Source: a virus
Length of the DNA: 27,201 nt
IMG/VR virus record: IMGVR_UViG_3300027865_000039
Location: 1-27,201 of that record
Strand: one strand, 5' to 3'
The translations under genes were made by a program, and so were the position numbers. Below are positions 1 through 6,294 of the stretch, piece after piece. The notes beneath the pieces are model-generated. The model was given only the letters and a program-made list of their open reading frames with translations, was not told the DNA's origin and ran no database searches. Positions within the stretch are counted from its first letter, which is position 1; the number at the start of each line of letters is the position of its first letter.

Positions 1-1
1 A

Positions 2-211
2 GAGGGATGTGGATGGGGAGAGGGAAGTGGATGGGGAAGTGACTGGGGAAATGGATGGGGAAGTGGAGATGGAGATGGATGTGGAGCTGGATGGGGAGAT
101 GGATGTGGAGCTGGATGGGGAGATGGAGATGGAAGTGGATGGGGAGAGGGAAGTGGATGGGGAAATGGATGTGGAGATGGGAGTGGAGAGGGATGGGGAT
201 TGGGAGGATAG
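2..211 (+). CDS. Gly-X repeat protein, 3' end only
   Basis: The 5' end is cut off by the window edge. In this frame almost every second codon is GGA (Gly), and the codons between give Trp, Ser, Asp, Glu, Cys, Ala or Asn, for example GWGDGCGAGWGDGDG, ending in TAG. Glycine-alternating proteins of this kind are familiar as hypothetical proteins in many tailed phages; no function is known to me. The neighbouring frame (9-218, Asp/Glu/Met/Val-rich, stop TGA overlapping the next ATG) is also open, so the frame is not certain. I prefer this one because the invariant Gly codon gives a regular protein repeat. The tract is much richer in G than the following genes. It ends four bases before the amidase start, and its last bases supply the amidase Shine-Dalgarno sequence GGGAGG. 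Confidence 0.5.
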   Translation, partial: EGCGWGEGSGWGSDWGNGWGSGDGDGCGAGWGDGCGAGWGDGDGSGWGEGSGWGNGCGDGSGEGWGLGG

Positions 212-214
212 AAT

Positions 215-733
215 ATGAATAAATTAATTGATTTAATAATGAATTTAATTGATAAATATCGTAATGTCGATAAAAGTATCAATATACCGATAATTAAACG
301 GGAAATTAAATGCATAATTATTCACCATTCTTTGAGTGATGACACAAAAACCCGTAATTGGGATGCCATAAGAGAATATCATATACATGAAAACGGGTGG
401 AGTGATATCGGCTATCATTATGGAGTAGAACAAATAAATGATGATGTACGAATCATGATTGGAAGACCATTAGATGTAATGGGGGCGCATATATTAGGAT
501 TAAATCACAAAAGCATCGGAATTTGTTTGGTTGGTAATTATGACAAGAAAGCACCCAGTAAAGAAAAATGGACTAGATTATTGAGTCTAGTGCGTAAATT
601 ACAATATAGATTTGACATCTTATCTACACATGTGTTTGGTCATGGAGAAGCACAGAAAATGTTAAATGCAAGTCATGTTAAAAGTTGTCCAGGGATCAAA
701 TTTAATATGAGGAAATTTAGGAGGGAATTATGA
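215..733 (+). CDS. N-acetylmuramoyl-L-alanine amidase (Amidase_2/PGRP family endolysin)
   Basis: This 172-aa protein probably cuts the bond between N-acetylmuramic acid and L-alanine in peptidoglycan, releasing phage at the end of infection. The Amidase_2 fold is recognisable throughout: IIIHHS (residues 34-39) carries the first zinc ligand, GYHYGV (66-71) and IGICLVGNY (101-109) are typical core strands, and GHGE (142-145) followed by SCPG (157-160) gives the His143 and Cys158 ligands. The distance from His143 to Cys158 is longer than in T7 lysozyme, but such insertions occur in the family. It has no signal peptide, so it should need a holin. The ATG has GGGAGG upstream at good spacing. It lies on the strand opposite to the structural operon. 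Confidence 0.92.
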   Translation: MNKLIDLIMNLIDKYRNVDKSINIPIIKREIKCIIIHHSLSDDTKTRNWDAIREYHIHENGWSDIGYHYGVEQINDDVRIMIGRPLDVMGAHILGLNHKSIGICLVGNYDKKAPSKEKWTRLLSLVRKLQYRFDILSTHVFGHGEAQKMLNASHVKSCPGIKFNMRKFRREL

Positions 734-755
734 CATTCATTAAGGGGGTAATAGT

Positions 756-1190
756 ATGCACCAATGGGGCGATGTAGATTCACAGGGCAGGGATATTTGT
801 GAGCGAGTAGCAATTAGCGCAGAGTATGTTGGAGAGTTTATTAGTAAATGGGGTAGATTTAGTTGTGTGCAATCAAAAGAAAAGTTTGGTACTGCTAGAG
901 TGTATTGTTATCCAGGGTGGGATAGTTTGTACAGTTTGATTTGGCCCCGCCGGATGTGGATATATAAATGGTGGCCTTACGGAATGGATTTAAGTATATT
1001 TAGAATTTTAAGCCCCATTATTACTTTTATTAGCTGGCCATATCGGAAATGGATATATAGATTGGCTTACAAGAGAGCCGTATATAAAGACCCCGATCTA
1101 ATGGTGGAAATTATGTTTACAGCTGATTTTGATGAATTGTTAGAGGGTATCCATGGGTATAAACATTCAGATTATTGGGGGAAAGCATGA
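756..1190 (+). CDS. Unknown phage protein, aromatic-rich, 144 aa
   Basis: I do not recognise a function. The protein is rich in Trp, Tyr and Arg. The stretch EKFGTARVYCYPGW resembles a KFGTLR-type motif I have seen in small phage and plasmid hypothetical proteins. Residues of about 48-105 are aromatic and basic (WPRRMWIYKWWP, WPYRKWIYRLAYKRA); they may contact membrane or nucleic acid, which is inference only. The C-terminal part is acidic (DFDELLEGIHGY). The start has the purine-rich Shine-Dalgarno AAGGGGG. Its TGA overlaps the ATG of the next gene as ATGA, so the two are probably translated together in the amidase transcript. Confidence 0.8.
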   Translation: MHQWGDVDSQGRDICERVAISAEYVGEFISKWGRFSCVQSKEKFGTARVYCYPGWDSLYSLIWPRRMWIYKWWPYGMDLSIFRILSPIITFISWPYRKWIYRLAYKRAVYKDPDLMVEIMFTADFDELLEGIHGYKHSDYWGKA

Positions 1191-1495
1191 CAAACAAGGA
1201 ATTAGTAGATGAGGTGGCTAGATTAAGAGACATGGTATTAACAGGGCCCTTAAAAGAAGAATTTTTAGCAATACAACGAGAACTAACACACTTCCGTGAG
1301 TATAAATTGTTATTGGAAGAGCCGGCTCTTCAAGCAGAAGTAATGTTATTAACACAGAAGTATGAATTACTTCGAGAGTGGTATTTAAATACTCTGGATC
1401 ACTATGATGGATTAATAAATAGGAAAGATATGCAAGTTAGATTAGAAAAAGACCTTAACATTGCTTTACAACTTAAGGTATTGGAGGAGATATAA
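1187..1495 (+). CDS. Small coiled-coil protein, 102 aa, unknown
   Basis: This is a highly charged, almost fully helical protein with Leu/Glu/Lys heptad-like spacing (VDEVARLRDMV, FLAIQRELTHFREYKLLLEE, LRLEKDLNIALQLK-type pattern). No catalytic motif is seen. A TTG start at 1175 would also be open, but ATG at 1187 is preferred: it overlaps the upstream TGA (ATGA) and has GGGGGA just before it. The 3' end is TAATG, with the next ATG sharing a base with the stop, so translation is probably coupled through the whole group 756-1977. Confidence 0.75.
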   Translation: MTNKELVDEVARLRDMVLTGPLKEEFLAIQRELTHFREYKLLLEEPALQAEVMLLTQKYELLREWYLNTLDHYDGLINRKDMQVRLEKDLNIALQLKVLEEI

Positions 1496-1977
1496 TGCCT
1501 AGTTCTGCTTTGCCGCCAGGCTATAAATTAGGGTCAGACAATCAAAGTTGGCTGATGAAAGTGAAAAAGACGTGTCAAATATGGCTAGCGGCTGGACCAA
1601 GGGTACCAAGTGGGTTTTTTAAATGGAGAGACCTACCTCTAACAGTCTTTGCAGCTAGAGGTAAAGGGACATGGAGATTAGAGAATACTGACGGAACGGA
1701 CACTGACGTAGAAGGCTGTTGTAAAGTTAAATGGCTTCAAACAGACCCTGATTTTTATTTATCTCGTATCCAGCCCTGGTGCCGTTGGCATATAGCCCTA
1801 CAATGGCCGTTATATCTTCAATTTCATTGGATCTATAGTCAGAAAAACGTAGTCAAATATCTGACGTATCAAAGTGAATTTGGGATTTGCAAACTGCTAA
1901 CATTGGGGATAGGATTTAAGAGGGATAGTGATAAGGTCTACTGGGTTACTTGCAATTTGGGCGGGAATTTTGAATAA
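1495..1977 (+). CDS. Unknown phage protein, 160 aa
   Basis: No function is recognised. The sequence has several Trp residues and a conserved-looking core, PWCRWHIALQWPLYLQFHW, followed by a C-terminal part that reads like a compact beta-rich domain. Short phage proteins with an RWHxALQWPL-type motif seem familiar as hypotheticals. The ATG shares one base with the upstream TAA (TAATG) and has GGAGGAG at normal distance. The stop ends one base before the stop of the minus-strand gene 1979-2173, so the two transcription units converge here without a visible terminator. Confidence 0.8.
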   Translation: MPSSALPPGYKLGSDNQSWLMKVKKTCQIWLAAGPRVPSGFFKWRDLPLTVFAARGKGTWRLENTDGTDTDVEGCCKVKWLQTDPDFYLSRIQPWCRWHIALQWPLYLQFHWIYSQKNVVKYLTYQSEFGICKLLTLGIGFKRDSDKVYWVTCNLGGNFE

Positions 1978-1978
1978 A

Positions 1979-2173
1979 CTATTTAGATTTGCATTGTGCA
2001 CAATCACAAGACTTGGCACAATCAGAATCTAATTTAGAGGAAGGACTAGCAACTCCGGGATAGAAGGTATGCGTTGCTTTACAATCATCACAATGAAAAG
2101 AGTGAATCTCTTCTATAGTGTCACGTCCTAAGAAGAGATGAGAAACTACTGGGCAATAAAAGTTTTGATACAT
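1979..2173 (-). CDS. Cys-rich mini-protein, possible zinc binder, 64 aa
   Basis: The C-terminal half carries HCDDC, then a cluster of four Cys (CAKSCDCAQC) close to the stop, a pattern compatible with metal binding. The start is uncertain: ATG at 2173 overlaps the upstream gene by 28 bases, ATG at 2215 by more, and neither has a good Shine-Dalgarno sequence. It would be the last gene of the late operon. It is kept because the Cys/His spacing looks selected and because the space is otherwise empty on both strands. Confidence 0.45.
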   Translation of the reverse strand: MYQNFYCPVVSHLFLGRDTIEEIHSFHCDDCKATHTFYPGVASPSSKLDSDCAKSCDCAQCKSK

Positions 2174-2367
2174 AAAATTATAAGAGTAAAGATAGCACTT
2201 CCAATCAGTCCCCATATTGTGGCTACTTTTTTGCCTACAGCAGTATGTGAATGAAACGCTACAACAAGAGTTTTAACTTCATTACGTAATTCTTTAATAT
2301 CTGTTTGATTAACTCTGTGGTGTTCTTTTTGTAGATCGTATAACATTTTTTCAAAAGCTTCAGACAT
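2146..2367 (-). CDS. XhlA-like small membrane protein, holin or lysis accessory candidate
   Basis: The 73-aa product has a charged helical N-terminal half (KMLYDLQKEHHRVNQTDIKELRNEV) and one strong C-terminal membrane segment of about residues 48-70 (ATIWGLIGSAIFTLIILCI). Coiled coil plus C-terminal anchor is the plan of XhlA-type phage membrane proteins, which work with a holin and an amidase; the assignment rests on architecture only. The ATG has GGAG six bases upstream, provided by the same 11-bp element that serves the opposite gene at 2379. It lies 147 bases after the last big virion gene. Confidence 0.7.
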   Translation of the reverse strand: MSEAFEKMLYDLQKEHHRVNQTDIKELRNEVKTLVVAFHSHTAVGKKVATIWGLIGSAIFTLIILCIKTFIAQ

Positions 2368-2378
2368 AGGAGACTCCG
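2368..2378. promoter_or_regulatory. Double-sided Shine-Dalgarno element between two divergent starts
   Basis: The 11 bases AGGAGACTCCG separate two divergent ATG codons. Read rightward they give AGGAG, six bases, then ATG at 2379. Read leftward they give CGGAG, six bases, then ATG at 2367. Each strand therefore has a full ribosome binding site, and neither transcript can carry its own site without including the start region of the other gene. Confidence 0.7.
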
Positions 2379-2534
2379 ATGCTACAATTAATAATTGGTA
2401 TTTGTATAGTACTAGCTTTTTCTATTTTATTTATCTCTTCATGGGAAGACTTTAGGATGTTTCTTTCTTTTCTGCTTTTAGTCGGAATGTTACTCGGAAT
2501 AACTATTTTGTTGCTTATTGCCGTAATTTTCTAG
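2379..2534 (+). CDS. Two-span membrane mini-protein, 51 aa, holin candidate
   Basis: This short gene fills the gap between two minus-strand genes. The protein has two hydrophobic spans of about residues 2-20 and 28-51 (LQLIIGICIVLAFSILFIS and LLLVGMLLGITILLLIAVIF) joined by the charged turn SWEDFR. Size and layout fit small class II holins, but many phage membrane proteins look like this. The Shine-Dalgarno AGGAG is six bases from the ATG. Its last 20 bases overlap, tail to tail, the end of the minus-strand gene 2515-3657. Being on the same strand as the amidase supports a lysis role by inference. Confidence 0.65.
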   Translation: MLQLIIGICIVLAFSILFISSWEDFRMFLSFLLLVGMLLGITILLLIAVIF

Positions 2535-3657
2535 CTTCTTGTAAAGCGGCTGTTCCCACGCCTGCTGTAACACCAGCGGCTCCTTTAGCTCCTAATCCCA
2601 GGGTTACGCCAGTAGCTTGTTTCACTATTGTTGGAGTAAAAGCACTGGCTACAGACGTTTTAGGCTTAAAAATTAGGCCAAGAAGAGAAAAATCACTTCC
2701 ACCCTTAACGGCTCTTACTGCGTCTTTAGCAGCATCAAAAGCTTTAGTAATTCCAGGAACCTGTTTTTCAAGTGTTTTTTCTATTGTTTTTAGAGCAGTA
2801 ATAAATTCGTCCGCAGCCTCTTCGCCTCCTTCTTGTATCACTCGTTTTAGTGCGTTTCTATAAGTTATTAATTGTCTTCCTGACATAGCAACTTTACTCT
2901 GAACCCCTACAGTTGCTTCTACAGCTAATTTAGCTCTGCCAGGTGGACTAGCACTCAACTGCAATAGACGCTTAGATTCTGAAGCGATCTCGCCTTGTTT
3001 TGCTATTTTTTTCAGTCTATTTAGTGTCTTAAAGTCCTTCTTTCTGACACTTTTAAAAATTAATGATGGTTTTTTTATAGTAGCTGTTAAAGGGCCTGTT
3101 ACTGTAAATCCAGTCAGTACTTTAGTAAATATTGCGCCACTGGCTCCTAAAATTGCCTCCGCAGCTCTTTTTTTCGCAACACCTTTTAAATCTATTCCTT
3201 TTAATGTATTCACTGCTTCAGTAAAAGCAGGTAGTGCTTTAGTAGGATTAAATTGAGCTGCTAATCCTGATTTAGCAAAAGATGTCAATATTTCAGTTGC
3301 TTTTTGTGGGTTATCTGCCATGTCAGCCAAAGTTCCGCCGGCCATGGCGCCTATTCCGGCACCTACGGGGCTAGCTAATTCACCAATTGCTGCTGCTCCC
3401 CCAGTAAGTACACCTCTTCGCACAGGTGAAGGCAACTGTTTAATCCTCTCAGCCACAGCAAAAGGTCCTAATGAGGCTTGTGCTAATTGTGGAATATTGG
3501 GTGACTGTACATTTAGTTGCTGTGATTTTACTGGTTGTTTAGAAGCCAGTTGAGAGGCTATTTTATCTACTTCAACAGAAATCTGATTATTAGAGAATCC
3601 TTCAGGGACCTCCATTTCAACTGTCTTCCCCTCTATCTCAACTTCAATAATTTTCAT
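2515..3657 (-). CDS. Putative internal virion (ejection-type) protein, 380 aa
   Basis: No homologue is recognised with confidence. The N-terminus (MKIIEVEIEGKTVEMEVPEG) forms a short beta-like region. After it come Ala/Gly-rich hydrophobic stretches (VLTGGAAAIGELASPVGAGIGAMAGG, about residues 83-108) and a helical, basic middle. The C-terminus is again Ala/Gly-rich (GATLGLGAKGAAGVTAGVG-like). Glycine-zipper-like segments together with long helices are common in podovirus ejection proteins, which leave the head and cross the cell envelope; position after the tail genes fits. ATG at 3657 is preferred over the upstream GTG at 3672 because it forms TAATG with the previous stop and has GGAG upstream. 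Confidence 0.8.
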   Translation of the reverse strand: MKIIEVEIEGKTVEMEVPEGFSNNQISVEVDKIASQLASKQPVKSQQLNVQSPNIPQLAQASLGPFAVAERIKQLPSPVRRGVLTGGAAAIGELASPVGAGIGAMAGGTLADMADNPQKATEILTSFAKSGLAAQFNPTKALPAFTEAVNTLKGIDLKGVAKKRAAEAILGASGAIFTKVLTGFTVTGPLTATIKKPSLIFKSVRKKDFKTLNRLKKIAKQGEIASESKRLLQLSASPPGRAKLAVEATVGVQSKVAMSGRQLITYRNALKRVIQEGGEEAADEFITALKTIEKTLEKQVPGITKAFDAAKDAVRAVKGGSDFSLLGLIFKPKTSVASAFTPTIVKQATGVTLGLGAKGAAGVTAGVGTAALQEARKLRQ

Positions 3658-4694
3658 TATTTCACTCTCCACTTAACACCACTAGTCGAAGTATTCCAAT
3701 CACCTTTAGCTGCGTTAATACGTTCAACTAATGCGGCGCCAATTAACATTTTATCAACTGCTTTTTTATTTAATTCTGGGTATTGTTCTATAATAGAACC
3801 ACCAAACATATCAGTATAATCTTTCATATTTGCAAGGCCTGCTTTCTCCATTACTTCGGCTGCTTTAATAATCTGACTTCTATTATGGGTAGTGAGTTTA
3901 CCTGTTTTAATGTATGTCTCTAGTAACTGTTTTCCTTGCTGAAGGAGTTGTTTACTCTCTTTACCTTCTTTTTGTTCCACGACTGAAATATTACCAGCAT
4001 CACCGAATGCTCGGGCCAATTGAAGCCCTATTTTTTGATCAAACACCCAATTTTTTGCTTTCATTAAAGTAACAATCTTTATAGCACTCTCAGCACTCTT
4101 AAATTCAGCTCTAAATGCAGACTCAGATTTGATCTGATCTAATTTCCGAGAAACCTCCGTTCTAGTCTTGCTAGGAAGTGTCTTTAGCTCAGTGACAGTC
4201 CCTTTTTTAAACTTAGGTGTTGGTGGTGCTGCTGTGGATGTTTTAGCTAATACTTTACCAGATACTGGATCAATACTCAAAACATTTCCTTCTGAATCCG
4301 TGACAGTTTTTACTGTAGAGGTACGCAGCGCTCCTTTAAGTTCTTCTTTTGGAATCACTCTTCCGCTATAGTCAGTAAATTCTTGTGTTAATTCATTTAA
4401 AATTAACGACTTTCGTTGCCCAGTAGGCATAATTACTTCAATTTGTTGAATATCTCTACCACTCAATTTGCTAAGGTCTTTCTTGCCTTTACGCATTTCA
4501 GCTAAAACCATGGAATCTTCCGCTATTTTTTGTCCTGTTTGTACGGCATCTAGAATGGCACCAAATCTCTCCGAACGTTCTTTACGTTTTTGTAGTCTCG
4601 CATTTTCCTCAATAATAGCTTTGTTTTGTTGGAGCCTAGCAATTCCAGTTAGATCTCCTTGCGGTTGTGGTCTGAAATCAGGTATATTAGCCAT
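3657..4694 (-). CDS. Putative internal virion (ejection-type) protein, 345 aa
   Basis: No known domain is recognised. The protein is mostly helical and charged. It starts with a helical Gln/Arg/Lys-rich region (IARLQQNKAIIEENARLQKRKERSERF, about 18-44), then has a small beta-looking insert (IEVIMPTGQRKSLILNE) and a longer helical C-terminal half with KQLLQQGKQLLETYIKTGK. It ends with W-x-V near the stop (GVKWRVK). Place in the operon and composition suggest one of a set of proteins carried in the virion and ejected with the DNA; this is inference. The start ATG has GGAG upstream and lies two bases after the previous stop. It is coupled to the next gene by TAATG. Confidence 0.78.
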   Translation of the reverse strand: MANIPDFRPQPQGDLTGIARLQQNKAIIEENARLQKRKERSERFGAILDAVQTGQKIAEDSMVLAEMRKGKKDLSKLSGRDIQQIEVIMPTGQRKSLILNELTQEFTDYSGRVIPKEELKGALRTSTVKTVTDSEGNVLSIDPVSGKVLAKTSTAAPPTPKFKKGTVTELKTLPSKTRTEVSRKLDQIKSESAFRAEFKSAESAIKIVTLMKAKNWVFDQKIGLQLARAFGDAGNISVVEQKEGKESKQLLQQGKQLLETYIKTGKLTTHNRSQIIKAAEVMEKAGLANMKDYTDMFGGSIIEQYPELNKKAVDKMLIGAALVERINAAKGDWNTSTSGVKWRVK

Positions 4695-4696
4695 TA

Positions 4697-5782
4697 TTAA
4701 ACTCCATACAAATTTGGGTTTTTCTTAAGATCTCGTCTTTGTACCGCTTGTTGACCTAAATTTCCCGCCATGCTCATTGCTGCACCACTTGCTCCAGGCA
4801 TTAATGTGCCAATGCTTTGTACAATATTCATGGCTTTTTCGCTCTTACTTTTGCCTCCGCCCCCTGTATTTGGTTGTGTTAATTGAGCAATTTGTAGTTG
4901 TTGTTGAAAATTGGCAGCTTGATCAGCCATTCCAAATTGACGTTGCATTGCAGCCTGTTGAAAAGCACGTTGGTCAGATCCTACGTCCAATTGACCTTGA
5001 ATAGCCAGGTCACGGTCTGAAATACCAACTCTACCTAATTCAAATTGTGTCTGTCCAGCAAGTAAACCTCGTTGTCTGGCCAATTCTGCTGGAAAAGCAG
5101 ATGTAGTTAATTGACCAGAAGCCTGTAGTCGTTCCTGCATTCCAGGAATATCCGTTTGAAATTGTCGTTGTTCGTTTTCAACTAATAGGTCGCTTAGATC
5201 TCTTAGGCGATCTGCTCGCCCTTTTTCGGCCGTCTCTTGTTCAATAACTGCCTGCCCCTTTTCTCTAATTCCTTCACGTTCAATCTCAAATTGATCAGAA
5301 CCAATAGGAGTATCAGAAGGAATATCTTCAATAATCTTTTTTCTTTCATCTCCCGTTACATCGGGAGGTAAAAGATGCTCTCTTACTTCTTCCTCATATT
5401 TTGGGCCTAAATCAGGTTTTAGTGTGCGATTGTCGGCATCTAAAGCAAATCCAACATCACGTAATGTTTGACCTTCATTGATATTTCTAGCTGCATTAGC
5501 TCGGTTACTTCCCTGCCCTGATAATGCACGTACTTGTTGAACAAAATAATCTGTTAAAGGAGTGGCGATATTTAAAAATTGTTCCACTGTAATATCGCCT
5601 TTCTCTAACAATCCACGAAATTCTATTAATTTTTTCTTAGCCCTTCGTGCGCGCCATCCACTATGTCCTTCTCCTCCCGTATTAAACTTAGTCTCCACCC
5701 ACATTTCACTTTCAATTTGTTTAGGCTTATAAAAATTCCAGTCCGGTGGATTCTTTGTAGTTGAATTCTTTTTAACTGCCAT
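4697..5782 (-). CDS. Putative internal virion protein, Gln-rich, 361 aa
   Basis: Function not recognised. The N-terminal third is basic with WRARRAKKKLIEFRGLLEKGDITVEQFL (about 43-70). The middle is acidic (KYEEEVREHLLPPDVTGDERKKIIED). From about residue 190 the protein is helical and very rich in Gln, Ala and Met (GMQERLQASGQL, QRAFQQAAMQRQFGMADQAANFQQQLQIAQL). The end is Ala/Gly-rich (GTLMPGASGAAMSMAGNLGQQAVQRR). Such Gln-rich helical regions occur in phage virion proteins injected with DNA. It has a strong Shine-Dalgarno (AGGAGG) and is the first of three similar-sized unknown genes that follow the fibre and acetyltransferase genes. Confidence 0.78.
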   Translation of the reverse strand: MAVKKNSTTKNPPDWNFYKPKQIESEMWVETKFNTGGEGHSGWRARRAKKKLIEFRGLLEKGDITVEQFLNIATPLTDYFVQQVRALSGQGSNRANAARNINEGQTLRDVGFALDADNRTLKPDLGPKYEEEVREHLLPPDVTGDERKKIIEDIPSDTPIGSDQFEIEREGIREKGQAVIEQETAEKGRADRLRDLSDLLVENEQRQFQTDIPGMQERLQASGQLTTSAFPAELARQRGLLAGQTQFELGRVGISDRDLAIQGQLDVGSDQRAFQQAAMQRQFGMADQAANFQQQLQIAQLTQPNTGGGGKSKSEKAMNIVQSIGTLMPGASGAAMSMAGNLGQQAVQRRDLKKNPNLYGV

Positions 5783-5790
5783 CGTTCCTC

Positions 5791-6294
5791 CTAAATATCC
5801 TCTTTAATTAATGCTGCGTATTGATGGTATTGTTTACCCATTAATCTACAATAAGCAGGTGTATTTTTTCTTGAAGTAACTAACACTATGTGTTTTACAC
5901 CAATGATTTTAGCTCGTTCTGTAATTACTCTCCAAACTTCTTTTCTAAAAAAACTATTCCATCCTCTATGTTCTTTACATACATACACTTGGTTAACCCA
6001 ATAAGTGAGTTTATTATCGATGTCATAAACAAATGAGGCCAACATAAACCCACCCAAAGATTTATCCGCATTACTTATAATCCAAAAATCACTACAACCG
6101 TCTTTATCTTCTATTGCATTAAGAATAGCACGTAGAGTTTGAACAATAAAACCCTGTTCATCTACACCCAGTGTATCTTGTTCGGATTCAAAATAACTTT
6201 GTTTTATTAATTGTTTTAAATTATCTATATCAAAATTTAACGTAGACACCTTTTTTAGTAAATATAGTTTAGGTCCAGTCATAGTCGTATCCAT
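5791..6294 (-). CDS. GNAT-family acetyltransferase-like protein, 167 aa
   Basis: The order of elements fits the GCN5-related N-acetyltransferase fold: an N-terminal strand-helix part, FWIISNADKSLGGFMLASFVYD (strands 2-3), YWVNQVYVCKEHRGWNSFFRKEVW (motif A), KHIVLVTSRKNTPAYCRLMGK (motif B). The acetyl-CoA loop, usually Q/R-x-x-G-x-G/A, is degenerate here (HRGWNSF). GNAT-like proteins are found among phage tail genes; the substrate is unknown, perhaps a virion protein or a glycan. A TTG at 6321 is open, but ATG at 6294 makes TAATG with the fibre gene stop and is preferred; ATG at 6282 is also possible. Confidence 0.72.
   Translation of the reverse strand: MDTTMTGPKLYLLKKVSTLNFDIDNLKQLIKQSYFESEQDTLGVDEQGFIVQTLRAILNAIEDKDGCSDFWIISNADKSLGGFMLASFVYDIDNKLTYWVNQVYVCKEHRGWNSFFRKEVWRVITERAKIIGVKHIVLVTSRKNTPAYCRLMGKQYHQYAALIKEDI

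Noticed and set aside
1993-2004. Perfect palindrome ATTGTGCACAAT
   Set aside because: It lies in the codons of the Cys cluster of gene 1979-2173 with no nearby promoter; probably chance.
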